Source: Cellulomonas chitinilytica
Lineage (GTDB): Bacteria > Actinomycetota > Actinomycetes > Actinomycetales > Cellulomonadaceae
NCBI RefSeq assembly: GCF_016862675.1
Contig: NZ_BONK01000017.1
Coordinates: forward strand, 1-64,000
Direction: 5' to 3'
Length of the DNA stretch: 64,000 nucleotides
The first letter of the stretch is position 1. Each line of letters starts with the position of its first letter. Of this stretch, positions 34,109-42,797 are shown piece by piece. The notes beneath the pieces are model-generated. The model saw nothing but the letters and a program-made list of their open reading frames with translations, searched no databases and was not told the DNA's origin. The position numbers were made by a program, and so were the translations under genes.

Positions 34109-35341
34109 ATGCCTTGGCTGACGACACCTGCCCACGCGCGCTGGCTCGAGGCCGAGACGGACCGCCTGCTGGACTTCGGCCGGGCGTCCGCGCTGCCCAC
34201 GGGCGGCTTCGCCCGGCAGGACGACGCGGGCCGCCCCACGGACGGGCCGCTCGAGCTGTGGATCGCGTGCCGCATGACGCACGTCTACGCGATCGGCCAC
34301 CTGCTGGGCCGGCCGGGGGCTGCCGCGCTCGTCGACCACGGGCTCGCCGCGATCACGGGCGTGTTCCACGACGACGAGCACGGCGGCTGGTTCGCCGAGG
34401 TCGACCGCGACGGCACCCCGCGGGACACCGACAAGGCCGCCTACCCGCACGCGTTCGTCGTGCTCGCCGCGTCCAGCGCGACCGCCGCCGGCCGGCCCGG
34501 GGCGCGCGCGCTGCTCGACCAGGCGCTCGCCGTGCAGGAGCAGCGGTTCTGGGACGAGGCCGCCGGCATGGCCGTCGAGCAGTGGGACCGGACGTTCGGG
34601 ACGCTCGACACGTACCGCGGCGTCAACGCGAACATGCACACCGTCGAGGCGTACCTCGCGGCCGCCGACGTCACCGGGGAGCGCGTGTGGCTCGACCGGG
34701 CCGTGCGCGTCGTCGAGCGCGTGGTCCACGGGTTCGCGCGCGGCAACGCGTGGCGCATCCCCGAGCACTTCGACGAGCAGTGGAACCCGGACCTCGAGTA
34801 CAACGCCGACGAGCCGGCGCACCCGTTCCGCCCGTACGGGGCGACCATCGGGCACTGGTTCGAATGGGCACGCCTCACGCTGCACGCCCGCGCCGCGATC
34901 ACGGCCCACGGCGACGTGGCCCCCGCGTGGATGCTGGAGGACGCCGTCGCCCTGTTCGACGCGGCCGTCCGCGAGGGGTGGGCCGTCGACGGCGCCGACG
35001 GGTTCGTCTACACGGTCGACTGGTCGGGCGCGCCCGTGGTGCGCGAGCGCATGCACTGGGTCGCCGCCGAGGCCGTCGCCGCCGCGGCCGCCCTGCACGC
35101 GGCCACCGGCGAGCCGCGGTTCGACGAGCGGTACGCGCAGTGGTGGGACTACATCGGCTCGTACGTGCTGGACCGCGAGGGCGGCTCCTGGTGGCACGAG
35201 CTCGGGACCGACAACACGGTGTCCCGCACGGTGTGGGCCGGCAAGGCCGACCTCTACCACGCGGTGCAGGCCACGCTCGTCCCGAGGCTCCCGCTCACGC
35301 CCGTGATCGTGCCCGCGCTCGCGGTGGGGCTGCTGGACTGA
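34109..35341 (+). CDS. AGE family sugar epimerase/isomerase
   Basis: A 410-residue (alpha/alpha)6-barrel enzyme of the N-acylglucosamine 2-epimerase family. LWIACRMTHVYAIGHLLG, DKAAYPHAFVVLAASS, GVNANMHTVEAYLAA, FRPYGATIGHWFEWARL and the C-terminal DLYHAVQA provide the Arg and His residues used in this fold. The pattern is closest to the YihS/mannose isomerase branch, which interconverts aldoses and ketoses such as mannose and fructose, rather than epimerising acylated sugars. The exact sugar is unknown. Its stop is three bases from the stop of the convergent quinone oxidoreductase. Confidence 0.9.
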   Translation: MPWLTTPAHARWLEAETDRLLDFGRASALPTGGFARQDDAGRPTDGPLELWIACRMTHVYAIGHLLGRPGAAALVDHGLAAITGVFHDDEHGGWFAEVDRDGTPRDTDKAAYPHAFVVLAASSATAAGRPGARALLDQALAVQEQRFWDEAAGMAVEQWDRTFGTLDTYRGVNANMHTVEAYLAAADVTGERVWLDRAVRVVERVVHGFARGNAWRIPEHFDEQWNPDLEYNADEPAHPFRPYGATIGHWFEWARLTLHARAAITAHGDVAPAWMLEDAVALFDAAVREGWAVDGADGFVYTVDWSGAPVVRERMHWVAAEAVAAAAALHAATGEPRFDERYAQWWDYIGSYVLDREGGSWWHELGTDNTVSRTVWAGKADLYHAVQATLVPRLPLTPVIVPALAVGLLD

Positions 35342-35344
35342 TCC

Positions 35345-36328
35345 CTACGGGACCAGCACGACCTTCCCGAACGCCTCGCCCCGCTCGAGCATGCGGTGCG
35401 CGTCGGCGGCCCGGTCGAACGGCAGCCGGGCGTGCACGACGGGCCGCACCTCGCCGGACGCGACGAGCGGCCAGACGTGCCGGCGCACGCCGTCCATGAT
35501 CGCGACCTTCTGCTCGAGCGGGCGGCTGCGCAGCATCGTGCCGATGATGCTGGCCCGCTTGGACAGGAGCGTGCCGAGGTCGAGCTCGCCGCGCCGGCCC
35601 TGCTGCATGCCGATCACGACGAGCCGCCCGTCGTCCGCGAGCATCGCGAGGTTGTCGGCGAGCCCGCCGGCCCCGAGGACGTCCAGGACGACGTCGACCC
35701 CGCGGCCGCCGGTCGCGGCCCGCACCTGCGCGACGACGTCCCCGGCACGGTGGTCGACGCCGACGTCCGCACCGAGCTCACGCACCCGCGCGACCCGCTC
35801 GGGACCGCCCGCCGTCGCGAGGACCCGGGCGCCGAGCGCGGCGGCGAGCTGCACGGCCGCCGACCCCACGCCCCCGGAGCCGCCCTGCACGAGCAGCGTC
35901 TGACCGGGCTCGAGCCGCGCCGCCCGCAGGTTCGACCACACCGTGGCGAGCGCCTCGGGCAGCGCGGCCGCGTCCACGAGGGGCAGGTCGTCGGGCACCC
36001 GGAGCACGAGCCCGGCCGCGACGGCGACCCGCTCGGCGTACCCACCGCCCGCGAGCAACGCCGCGACCCGGTCGCCGACCCGCCAGCCTGAGGCGGACGG
36101 CACGTCGGACCCGACCTCGACGACGGTCCCGGCGACCTCGAGACCGGGCCAGACGGGTGATCCCGGGGGCGGGTCGTAGTGGCCCGCACGCTGCAGGAGA
36201 TCGGCCCGGTTGACGCCGGCGCCCGCGACCTCGACGAGCAGCTCCGCCGGTCCGACCTCGGGATCCGGCACGTGGGCCACGCTCAGGACGTCCGGATCGC
36301 CCGGCTTCTCGACCACGACGGCGCGCAC
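35345..36328 (-). CDS. Quinone oxidoreductase, PIG3/zeta-crystallin-like
   Basis: A 327-residue zinc-independent medium-chain dehydrogenase that reduces quinones or enones with NADPH. Typical features are MRAVVVEKPG at the start, VAGAGVNRADLLQRAGHYDPPPG (the family signature), WPGLEVAGTV, the nucleotide loop VQGGSGGVGSAAVQLA and QQGRRGELDLGTLLSKRASIIGT, placing it in the TP53I3 (PIG3)-like group. No zinc-binding Cys cluster is present. GTG 36328 is seven bases after TAGTGT on the minus strand (leaderless). It is divergent from the conservon, with a 213-base gap. Confidence 0.93.
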   Translation of the reverse strand: MRAVVVEKPGDPDVLSVAHVPDPEVGPAELLVEVAGAGVNRADLLQRAGHYDPPPGSPVWPGLEVAGTVVEVGSDVPSASGWRVGDRVAALLAGGGYAERVAVAAGLVLRVPDDLPLVDAAALPEALATVWSNLRAARLEPGQTLLVQGGSGGVGSAAVQLAAALGARVLATAGGPERVARVRELGADVGVDHRAGDVVAQVRAATGGRGVDVVLDVLGAGGLADNLAMLADDGRLVVIGMQQGRRGELDLGTLLSKRASIIGTMLRSRPLEQKVAIMDGVRRHVWPLVASGEVRPVVHARLPFDRAADAHRMLERGEAFGKVVLVP

Positions 36329-36335
36329 AACCGGC

Positions 36336-36341
36336 ACACTA
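36336..36341 (-). promoter_or_regulatory. Leaderless -10 (TAGTGT) of the quinone oxidoreductase
   Basis: TAGTGT on the minus strand ends seven bases before GTG 36328. The rest of the 213-base gap to the conservon kinase shows no clear promoter for that gene. Confidence 0.5.
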
Positions 36342-36541
36342 GCCGGGGGATCGAGCGTAGCCGCGACTCGTGCGGCCGGCCCGTATCCCAGCGGGTGAGG
36401 TCCATGGCAAACTCTGCCGCGGGCTAATGGTCCGCTGTCCAGGAGCCGATGAGGCGAACGGAAGTCGTCACAGGGCGACGGCACGACAGTTCGGCACGGC
36501 CCCGATGGTGACACCCGAGTCGGGTGAACGAAAGGATCGAC

Positions 36542-39500
36542 ATGCTGCGACGGCTTGGCATCCGCGCCAAGGTGATGGCTGTCCTCGCCGTGCCCATGCT
36601 CGTCCTCTTCGGCGCTGGTGCGTACATCTCGGTGGACGCGCTGCGAGAGGCCAAGGAGGTCCGCGCCGCCGAGGGCGTCATGGCAGCACTGCAGGCGTAC
36701 GCCCCGCTGTCCGGCGCCATCGAGGCGGAGCGCATGCTCAGCCTCAACGGCGGCACCCCGGAGCAGATCTCGGCCGCGCGCATCGCCTCGGACGACGCGC
36801 TGCGCGACGTCTTCCCGCTCACGCGGGCCCTCGACCTCGACGCCTTCCCGCAGGCCGTCGTCTCGCAGTTCAGGGACGTGCAGTTCGCGCACAACGAGAT
36901 GCTGCCGTCGGCGCGTCACCTCGTGGACATCAACGGTCACCGCGAGGAGATCGCGCGGTACTACAACACGATCATCACGGGCCAGATCGCCCTCATGGAG
37001 TCGGTCGCCAACGCGCTGCCCAACCGTGACCTCGCCCGGTACGTGACCGCCTACCGTGAGGTCGCCACCACGAGCGACGGTCTCGTCAGCGAGCTCATCG
37101 ACTCCATCGCCCTCATCAAGACCCGTGTCTCGCTCCAGACGGCCGCGCTGGCCTACGCCAACGAGACCGCCGCCAACGAGCTGTCGCGCCACCGTGCTCG
37201 CGACGCCGTCGACGGCCTCGGCCTGGAGGGCGTCGAGCTCAACCCCGACGACCCGTCCTACAACTTCACGAACATCCGGTCCGACCTGTCGCAGGGCAAC
37301 GCCAACGCGTTCCAGTCGGTCGACATGCAGGCGTACGCCAAGGACATCCAGGACCAGCTCCTGTCGCTGTCCTCGGTGAACGACAAGATCCTCGACGAGG
37401 CCCACAAGATCGCCACGAAGGCGGCCGACGACGCCCAGAACCGCGCGTTCCTGACGATCGGCCTGGCCATCGCCGCCGGTATCGCGTCGCTGTTCTTCGC
37501 CGTCATCATCGCCCGAGGGATCGTCACGCCGCTGCGGCGCCTGACGGCCGCCGCCGCGAACGTCCGCGAGCAGCTCCCGAAGCTCGTCGAGCAGGTGGCC
37601 GTCCCCGGTGAGGGCCCGGAGATCACGCTCGAGCCCATCCCCGTCACCACGCGTGACGAGGTCGGTGAGCTCGCCCAGGCCTTCAACTCGGTGAACGCCA
37701 CGACCGTCCAGGTCGCCCAGGAGCAGGCCGCCCTGCGTGGCTCGATCGCGGAGATGTTCGTCAACGTCGCCCGCCGCGACCAGGTCCTCCTCAACCGCCA
37801 GCTGTCGTTCATCGACTCGCTGGAGCGTGCGGAGGAAGACCCGTCGACGCTGGCGAACCTGTTCCGCCTCGACCACCTCGCCACCCGGATGCGTCGTAAC
37901 GCCGAGTCGCTCCTCGTGCTCGCCGGCATCGACTCCGGTCGTCGTCTGCGCGACGCGATGCCGCTGTCCGACGTCATCCGTACCGCCTCGTCGGAGATCG
38001 AGCAGTACGACCGCGTCGAGCTCGACCTGCAGGTCGACCCGGCCATGCTCGGGTTCAACGCCCTCGGCGCCGCCCACATGCTCGCCGAGCTGCTCGAGAA
38101 CGCGACGGTCTTCTCCGAGCCGGAGACCGCGGTCATCGTCACCACGGGTGTCGTCGGCCAGTTCGTCGTGGTCCGCGTCCTCGACCAGGGCCTCGGCATG
38201 AGCGACTCCGAGCTCGAGACCGCGAACGCCCGGATCAAGTCGACCGGTGCGAGCGACGCGCTCGGCGCCCAGCGCCTCGGCCTCTTCGTCGTCGGCCGGC
38301 TGGCCCAGCGCCTCGGCGCCGACGTGTACCTCGGCAAGAGCCCGCGCGGCACCGGCACCGAGACCATCGTCCGGTTCCCCGCCTCGCTGTTCGCCGCGAA
38401 CGAGCAGTCGCTGTACGGCTCCCCGATGCCCGCGGCCGCCTCGCCGGCGCCCAGCATCGCCGCCGACGCGTTCACGCCGCCCGTCGTCGAGGAGGTCGAC
38501 CTCGCCGCGCTGACCGACGGTGCGACCGCGCTCGGCCTGCCGCGTCGCCGTCGTGGTGACGACGGCGGTGACACCGACACGAACGCCGAGGGCGTCCCGG
38601 GTGTCGCCCCGGTCCTCGGCCGCAGCGAGCTCCCCGCGCGCCCGAGCAAGACGTTCGACCTCGACAAGATCGTCCTGCCCGAGGCCCCGTCCGGGAACAT
38701 CTCGGCGGACCTCTCGACGGACGTCGGCGAGTGGAAGCCGCCGACGATCGCGGCCGAGCCGCTCAAGAACACCGGCCTGCCGAGCCGTACGCGTGCCGCG
38801 ACGGCCGCGTGGGCGACGCCCGCCGAGGAGACCCCGGCCGCCAGCGCGCCCGCACCGGCCGCCCGTGCCGGCCTGTTCTCCGGCTTCCGTGGCCGCGGTG
38901 ACCTCCAGCCGGGCACGCCCGCCGGTGGTACGGCCATCCCGGGCCTCGTCTCGGACTCGGCGTCCGCCCCGGACGCCGTGCGTGCCCCGTGGATGAGCCT
39001 GGGTGCGCACGCTGCGACCCCCGAGCCCATGGTCGTGCCGGGCCTCGTCGAGGACGACGAGCCGGCGTGGGAGCCCGAGCAGCCGTCCGAGGCCGCCGAC
39101 CAGGCGCCCGCGGTCAGCGAGCAGGCGCCGTTCCAGGCCGAGCCCGAGGCCGAGCCCGCCGAGACGTGGGCCCCGACGCACGCCGCCGAGGTCGCCGAGA
39201 CGTGGGCCCCGCAGGCCGCCGAGGTCGCCGAGACGTGGGCCCCGCAGGCCGCCGAGCACGAGGCTGCGCCCGCCGAGGCGTGGGCCCCGACGCACGCCGC
39301 CGAGGTCGACGAGCCCGCCTGGGCCCCGTCCGCCCCCGAGCAGCACGAGGTGGCCGCCGCCGCCGCGGCCGTCGCCGACGAGCCGTGGGCGCCGGTCCAG
39401 GACTGGGCCACGCCGTCGCAGACCGACGAGCCGGCCTGGGCACCTCAGGCCGCGGCCGAGCCGGCCGACGAGCCGTGGGCCCCGCAGGCCGCCGAGCAGG

Positions 39501-41158
39501 TCGACGCGCCCGCCGCCGCCGAGCTGCCCTCGCGGGTGTCGCCGCTCGACGACTCGCCGATGTTCGACACGGTCCTGCACGAGGCCGCTGCGGTCGAGCC
39601 GGTCGCGGAGCCCGTCGCCGAGCTGCCCGCCGAGATCGACCCGACGCCGGTCCTCCCGACGCGCCGGTCGGCCGCCGCTGCGGCCGCCGAGGCCCCCGCG
39701 GTCGACGCGCCTGCCGCGTTCACGTCGTACAGCGGCTACTCCGGCTGGGCCGGTGCCGCCTCGCGGGCCGCGTCCGCACCGCAGAGCGCCCCGCAGGCCC
39801 CGTTCGAGCGGACGCTCGACGAGGCACGGGCGTGGCACACCGGCGCGATGCCGATCGTCCCCGCGCCCGAGCAGGCCCCCGCGGCCGAGGCTCCGGCCGG
39901 CGACGCGTGGCCGACGCCCGCGTGGGAGGCACCCGCGTGGCAGCCGCCGACGTGGCAGGCCCCTGCGGCCGAGCAGGCCGTCGAGGCGCCCAGCGCACGC
40001 ACGGACGAGACCGCGACGATCCTGCCGGTGATCCCCCAGCTCGAGCCCGACCCCGAGCCCGAGACGTGGAACGCCCCGGCCGCCGAGGCGTGGCCGGCGC
40101 TCGAGCCCGAGGTCGAGCCTGCAGAGCAGCTCGCGCCCGTCGAGGCCGTCGCCCCCGCGCAGTACGCGCCGGCTCCGTACGCGGAGGCTCCGGCTCCGTA
40201 CGCCCAGGCTCCCGCGCCGTACGCCGAGGCTCCGGCTCCGTACGCCCAGGCTCCGGCCCCGTACGCCCAGGCCCCGGCCCCGTACGCCCAGGCCCCGGCC
40301 CCCTACGCCCAGGCCCCGGCCCCGTACGCCCAGGCTCCCGCGCCGTTCGCGCCCGCCCCTGCACCGTTCGCCCCGGCCCCCGCGCCGGTGCAGCAGGAGC
40401 AGTCGTGGGCCGCGGCACCTGCGCCCGAGAAGGCGTTCTCGGACCTGGTCCACGCCGGTGACGACGAGTCCCGCCCGAAGCGTCGTTGGGGTGGCCTGTT
40501 CGGCAAGCGCAAGGGTGACGAGACCGCTGCTGCGGGCACGCCGTCCGTCGCGTCGGCCGCGCCGGCCCCCGTCGACAGCGTCTCCCCGCCGCGCACGTCC
40601 GCGTGGTCGGCGGAGCAGCCCGCCCCGGTCGCCGAGCAGGCGCCGCCGAGCTGGTCGGCCCCCTCGTGGTCCGCACCCGCCACGCCGGCCCCCAGCGCGC
40701 AGCCGGCCCCGGTTCCCGCCGCCCCGGCACCGCTGGAGCAGCGGTCCGCCGGCTCGTGGTCGCCTCCCGAGTGGGCCGCTCGCCCGTCGGGTTCCGGCGC
40801 CCCCGTGTCGACGGTGCCCCACCCGAACGTCCCGCCGTCGGTCGCACCGCGGATCGGGACCCTGGACGACGAGGTCGCGGCCATGCTCGCACTGCGTTCC
40901 GACATCCAGGAGCAGGCGCTGTCGGAGCTGAGCCAGCTCTCGGCCTACCGGCCGAGCGCAGTCGGTGGCTCGGGCGAGCAGCTCACCCGGCGCGTGCCGT
41001 CGGCCATCCCGACGACGCCCGTCTCCGCTGACGAGGGCAAGCCCGTGCAGCGTGACGCGGACGAGCTCCGCTCGCGTCTGTCGAGCTTCCAGTCCGGGAC
41101 CTCTCGCGGCCGCCGCGCCTCCGGCGACCCGTCCCCCGAGCAGAACGGCCCCGCCTGA
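36542..41158 (+). CDS. cvnA: Conservon sensor kinase (CvnA-like) with very long Pro/Ala-rich tail
   Basis: A 1538-residue membrane kinase-like protein. Order: TM1 (about 10-30), extracellular nitrate/nitrite-sensing (NIT)-like helical domain (40-295), TM2 (about 301-325), HAMP (325-385), a region with FRLDHLATRMRRNAESLLVLAG, then an ATPase domain (about 490-620) with ELLENATVF (N box) and LDQGLGMSD (G box). From about 622 to 1538 it is Pro/Ala/Glu-rich, including WAP-containing repeats (about 873-986) and tandem PAPYAQA repeats (about 1206-1286), with a short basic patch RPKRRWGGLFGKRKG near 1315. In Streptomyces, CvnA acts with CvnB-D as a membrane-bound GTPase switch. ATG 36542 is chosen for AAAGGA five bases upstream; GTG 36524 is the alternative. 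Confidence 0.9.
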   Translation: MLRRLGIRAKVMAVLAVPMLVLFGAGAYISVDALREAKEVRAAEGVMAALQAYAPLSGAIEAERMLSLNGGTPEQISAARIASDDALRDVFPLTRALDLDAFPQAVVSQFRDVQFAHNEMLPSARHLVDINGHREEIARYYNTIITGQIALMESVANALPNRDLARYVTAYREVATTSDGLVSELIDSIALIKTRVSLQTAALAYANETAANELSRHRARDAVDGLGLEGVELNPDDPSYNFTNIRSDLSQGNANAFQSVDMQAYAKDIQDQLLSLSSVNDKILDEAHKIATKAADDAQNRAFLTIGLAIAAGIASLFFAVIIARGIVTPLRRLTAAAANVREQLPKLVEQVAVPGEGPEITLEPIPVTTRDEVGELAQAFNSVNATTVQVAQEQAALRGSIAEMFVNVARRDQVLLNRQLSFIDSLERAEEDPSTLANLFRLDHLATRMRRNAESLLVLAGIDSGRRLRDAMPLSDVIRTASSEIEQYDRVELDLQVDPAMLGFNALGAAHMLAELLENATVFSEPETAVIVTTGVVGQFVVVRVLDQGLGMSDSELETANARIKSTGASDALGAQRLGLFVVGRLAQRLGADVYLGKSPRGTGTETIVRFPASLFAANEQSLYGSPMPAAASPAPSIAADAFTPPVVEEVDLAALTDGATALGLPRRRRGDDGGDTDTNAEGVPGVAPVLGRSELPARPSKTFDLDKIVLPEAPSGNISADLSTDVGEWKPPTIAAEPLKNTGLPSRTRAATAAWATPAEETPAASAPAPAARAGLFSGFRGRGDLQPGTPAGGTAIPGLVSDSASAPDAVRAPWMSLGAHAATPEPMVVPGLVEDDEPAWEPEQPSEAADQAPAVSEQAPFQAEPEAEPAETWAPTHAAEVAETWAPQAAEVAETWAPQAAEHEAAPAEAWAPTHAAEVDEPAWAPSAPEQHEVAAAAAAVADEPWAPVQDWATPSQTDEPAWAPQAAAEPADEPWAPQAAEQVDAPAAAELPSRVSPLDDSPMFDTVLHEAAAVEPVAEPVAELPAEIDPTPVLPTRRSAAAAAAEAPAVDAPAAFTSYSGYSGWAGAASRAASAPQSAPQAPFERTLDEARAWHTGAMPIVPAPEQAPAAEAPAGDAWPTPAWEAPAWQPPTWQAPAAEQAVEAPSARTDETATILPVIPQLEPDPEPETWNAPAAEAWPALEPEVEPAEQLAPVEAVAPAQYAPAPYAEAPAPYAQAPAPYAEAPAPYAQAPAPYAQAPAPYAQAPAPYAQAPAPYAQAPAPFAPAPAPFAPAPAPVQQEQSWAAAPAPEKAFSDLVHAGDDESRPKRRWGGLFGKRKGDETAAAGTPSVASAAPAPVDSVSPPRTSAWSAEQPAPVAEQAPPSWSAPSWSAPATPAPSAQPAPVPAAPAPLEQRSAGSWSPPEWAARPSGSGAPVSTVPHPNVPPSVAPRIGTLDDEVAAMLALRSDIQEQALSELSQLSAYRPSAVGGSGEQLTRRVPSAIPTTPVSADEGKPVQRDADELRSRLSSFQSGTSRGRRASGDPSPEQNGPA

Positions 41159-41247
41159 TGACTCCGACCGACCCCACCCACGTCGTCGCCGCCTCGGTGA
41201 CGCGCAACCCCGCAGTCGTCGACTGCACCAGCAAGGAGGAAGTGTGA
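41158..41247 (+). CDS. 29-codon ORF bridging cvnA and cvnB
   Basis: Its ATG overlaps the cvnA stop (TGATG) and its TGA overlaps the cvnB GTG (GTGTGA), so ribosomes could pass from cvnA through it to cvnB without leaving the message. By hand, 26 of 29 codons end in G or C. The peptide starts MTPTDPTHVVAASV and ends TSKEEV, with no known motif. The cvnB ribosome site (AAGGAGGAA) lies inside it. It may encode a real micropeptide or serve only as a translational coupler. Confidence 0.5.
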   Translation: MTPTDPTHVVAASVTRNPAVVDCTSKEEV

Positions 41248-41693
41248 CCGCGCTCAGCACCGAGGCAGCCAACTTCGGCTGGCTCCTGGACAACTTCGTC
41301 CGGACCGTGCCCGGCACTCGCCACACGCTCGTGGTGTCGGCCGACGGTCTTCTCATGGCGATGTCGGAGCAGCTCGACCGCACCAGCGGCGACCAGCTCG
41401 CAGCCATCGTCTCCGGGATGTCGAGCCTGACCCGCGGCGCGTCGCGCCAGCTGCGTGCGGGGGAGGTGCGTCAGGCGATCATCGAGATGGACCAGCTGTT
41501 CCTCTTCCTCATGAGCGTCTCGAACGGCTCCGTCCTCGCCGTGGTGGCGGAGTCGAGCTGCGACGTCGGGCTCATCGGCTACGAGATGGCGATGCTCGTC
41601 TCGCGGACCGAGGCGACCCTGACGCCCCAGCTCATCTCCGAGATGCGTGGGCAGCTCCCCGTCGACGGCGCCACGCGCGCGCCGGTGGCCTGA
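41244..41693 (+). CDS. cvnB: Roadblock/LC7 domain protein (CvnB-like)
   Basis: A 149-residue roadblock/LC7 protein. FGWLLDNFVRTVPGTRHTLVVSADGLLMAMSEQLDR is the standard start of conservon roadblock proteins, followed by QLAAIVSGMSSLTRGASRQL and VLAVVAESSCDVGLIGYEMAMLV. In bacterial GTPase modules these dimeric proteins bind the GTPase and modulate its nucleotide state (MglB-like role). The GTG start follows AAGGAGGA at good spacing. It is the second canonical gene of the conservon. Confidence 0.95.
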   Translation: MTALSTEAANFGWLLDNFVRTVPGTRHTLVVSADGLLMAMSEQLDRTSGDQLAAIVSGMSSLTRGASRQLRAGEVRQAIIEMDQLFLFLMSVSNGSVLAVVAESSCDVGLIGYEMAMLVSRTEATLTPQLISEMRGQLPVDGATRAPVA

Positions 41694-41708
41694 GGCCAGG
41701 TACGACGG

Positions 41709-42086
41709 ATGAGCGAGCACATCGAGTACGAGGCGCGAACGGTCCGGCCCTACGCCGTGACCGGCGGCCGCGTGCGCTCGGCGCGCTCCGACCTGCCGCT
41801 CGAGGCGCTGGTCGAGGTGATGCCGGGTGCCGTGTCCGGCCAGGGTCTCCCGCCGGAGAAGCGGGCGATCATCCAGCATGCCGCCCACAACTACATCTCC
41901 GTGGCCGAGCTCTCGGCCCTCCTCCACCTGCCGCTCGGTGTGGTGCGGATCCTCGTGTCCGACCTCGCCGACCAGCAGTACGTGCGCGTGCACACCTCGC
42001 AGCCGGTCGACGTGAACACCGGTGAGTCCCCCGCCCTGTCCCTGAGCGTGCTGGAGAGTGTTCTCAATGGCATTTCCGCCCTCTGA
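41709..42086 (+). CDS. cvnC: DUF742 protein (CvnC-like)
   Basis: A 125-residue DUF742 protein with RTVRPYAVTGGRVRS at the start, PPEKRAIIQHAAHNYISVAELSALLHLPLGVVRILVSDLADQQYVRVH in the middle (a winged-helix-like arrangement), and SVLESVLNGISAL at the end. All conservons have one; its molecular function is not settled. It overlaps the GTPase gene by 20 bases, which suggests coupled translation. Confidence 0.95.
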   Translation: MSEHIEYEARTVRPYAVTGGRVRSARSDLPLEALVEVMPGAVSGQGLPPEKRAIIQHAAHNYISVAELSALLHLPLGVVRILVSDLADQQYVRVHTSQPVDVNTGESPALSLSVLESVLNGISAL

Positions 42087-42678
42087 CGCCGCTGTGGCCG
42101 CTCCGGCCGGTACGGCGGGGTCCGTCGCCCCCACTGTCGTCAAGATCGTCGTCGCAGGCGGCTTCGCCGTCGGCAAGACGACCTTCATCGGGTCCATCTC
42201 GGACATCGAGCCTCTGAACACCGAGGCCGCGATGACCGAGCACTCCGTCGGCGTCGACGACGCCGGTGGTGTCTCGGACCGCAAGACCACCACCACGGTC
42301 GCGATGGACTTCGGTCGCATCGCGCTGCCGGGGTCGCTGTGGCTGTACCTGTTCGGCACGCCGGGCCAGGACCGCTTCCTGTTCATGTGGGACGACCTGG
42401 TCCGCGGCGCGATCGGCGCCGTGGTGCTCGTGGACACCGACCGCCTGGACCAGTGCTTCCCGGCCGTCGACTACTTCGAGAGCCGTGGCATCCCGTTCGT
42501 CGTGGGCGTGAACTGCTTCGACGGCGTCGCCAAGCACCAGCTGGACGACGTCCGTGAGGCGCTCGCGATCCCGGCGCACGTGCCGGTGCTCTACACGGAC
42601 GCGCGCTCCCGGGCCGCGACCAAGCAGGCGCTCATCTCGCTCGTGCAGCTCGCGATGGAGCGTCTGCGCGCACGGTGA
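42067..42678 (+). CDS. cvnD: Conservon GTPase (CvnD-like)
   Basis: A 203-residue small GTPase-like protein. The P-loop reads GGFAVGKTTF (about residues 31-40), the switch-2 equivalent is LFGTPGQDRFLFMWDDL (TPGQ in place of DxxG), and VGVNCFDG replaces the usual NKxD base-recognition motif, a family trait. The protein cycles nucleotide under control of the roadblock and kinase partners at the membrane. The ATG at 42067 is preferred to GTG 42058, where the GGAG would be too close. The P450 gene (cvnE) that follows some Streptomyces conservons is absent. Confidence 0.94.
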   Translation: MAFPPSDAAVAAPAGTAGSVAPTVVKIVVAGGFAVGKTTFIGSISDIEPLNTEAAMTEHSVGVDDAGGVSDRKTTTTVAMDFGRIALPGSLWLYLFGTPGQDRFLFMWDDLVRGAIGAVVLVDTDRLDQCFPAVDYFESRGIPFVVGVNCFDGVAKHQLDDVREALAIPAHVPVLYTDARSRAATKQALISLVQLAMERLRAR

Positions 42679-42693
42679 TCCTGGTCTGACGAC

Positions 42694-42728
42694 CGACGGC
42701 CGGCCCCCTCCTGGGGAGCCGGCCGTCG
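42694..42728 (+). terminator. Terminator hairpin at the end of the conservon operon
   Basis: CGACGGCCGGC (42694-42704) pairs with GCCGGCCGTCG (42718-42728); an inner CCCC/GGGG pair extends the stem. It lies 16 bases after the GTPase stop. There is no T-run. Confidence 0.75.
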
Positions 42729-42797
42729 TCGTCTGCGGGCGGCGAGCAGGTCGAGGTCGGGTCGTCGGGGCACAGCCGTGTGCGTGATCATGGACGG

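Noticed and set aside
36370..37029. A 219-codon frame upstream of and overlapping the kinase start
   Set aside because: Its peptide is Arg/Gly-rich and the kinase frame, with AAAGGA and TM1, accounts for the region.
40160..40400. CRISPR-like repeats
   Set aside because: The repeats are contiguous 21-base coding units (PAPYAQA) inside the kinase gene, without unique spacers.
35345..41407. A 2020-codon open frame on the minus strand, antisense to the whole conservon kinase and continuous with the quinone oxidoreductase
   Set aside because: Only the part up to 36328 is a real gene. The rest is the complement of a repetitive high-GC coding sequence, Arg/Gly/Val-rich without domains, and the oxidoreductase has its own start and -10.
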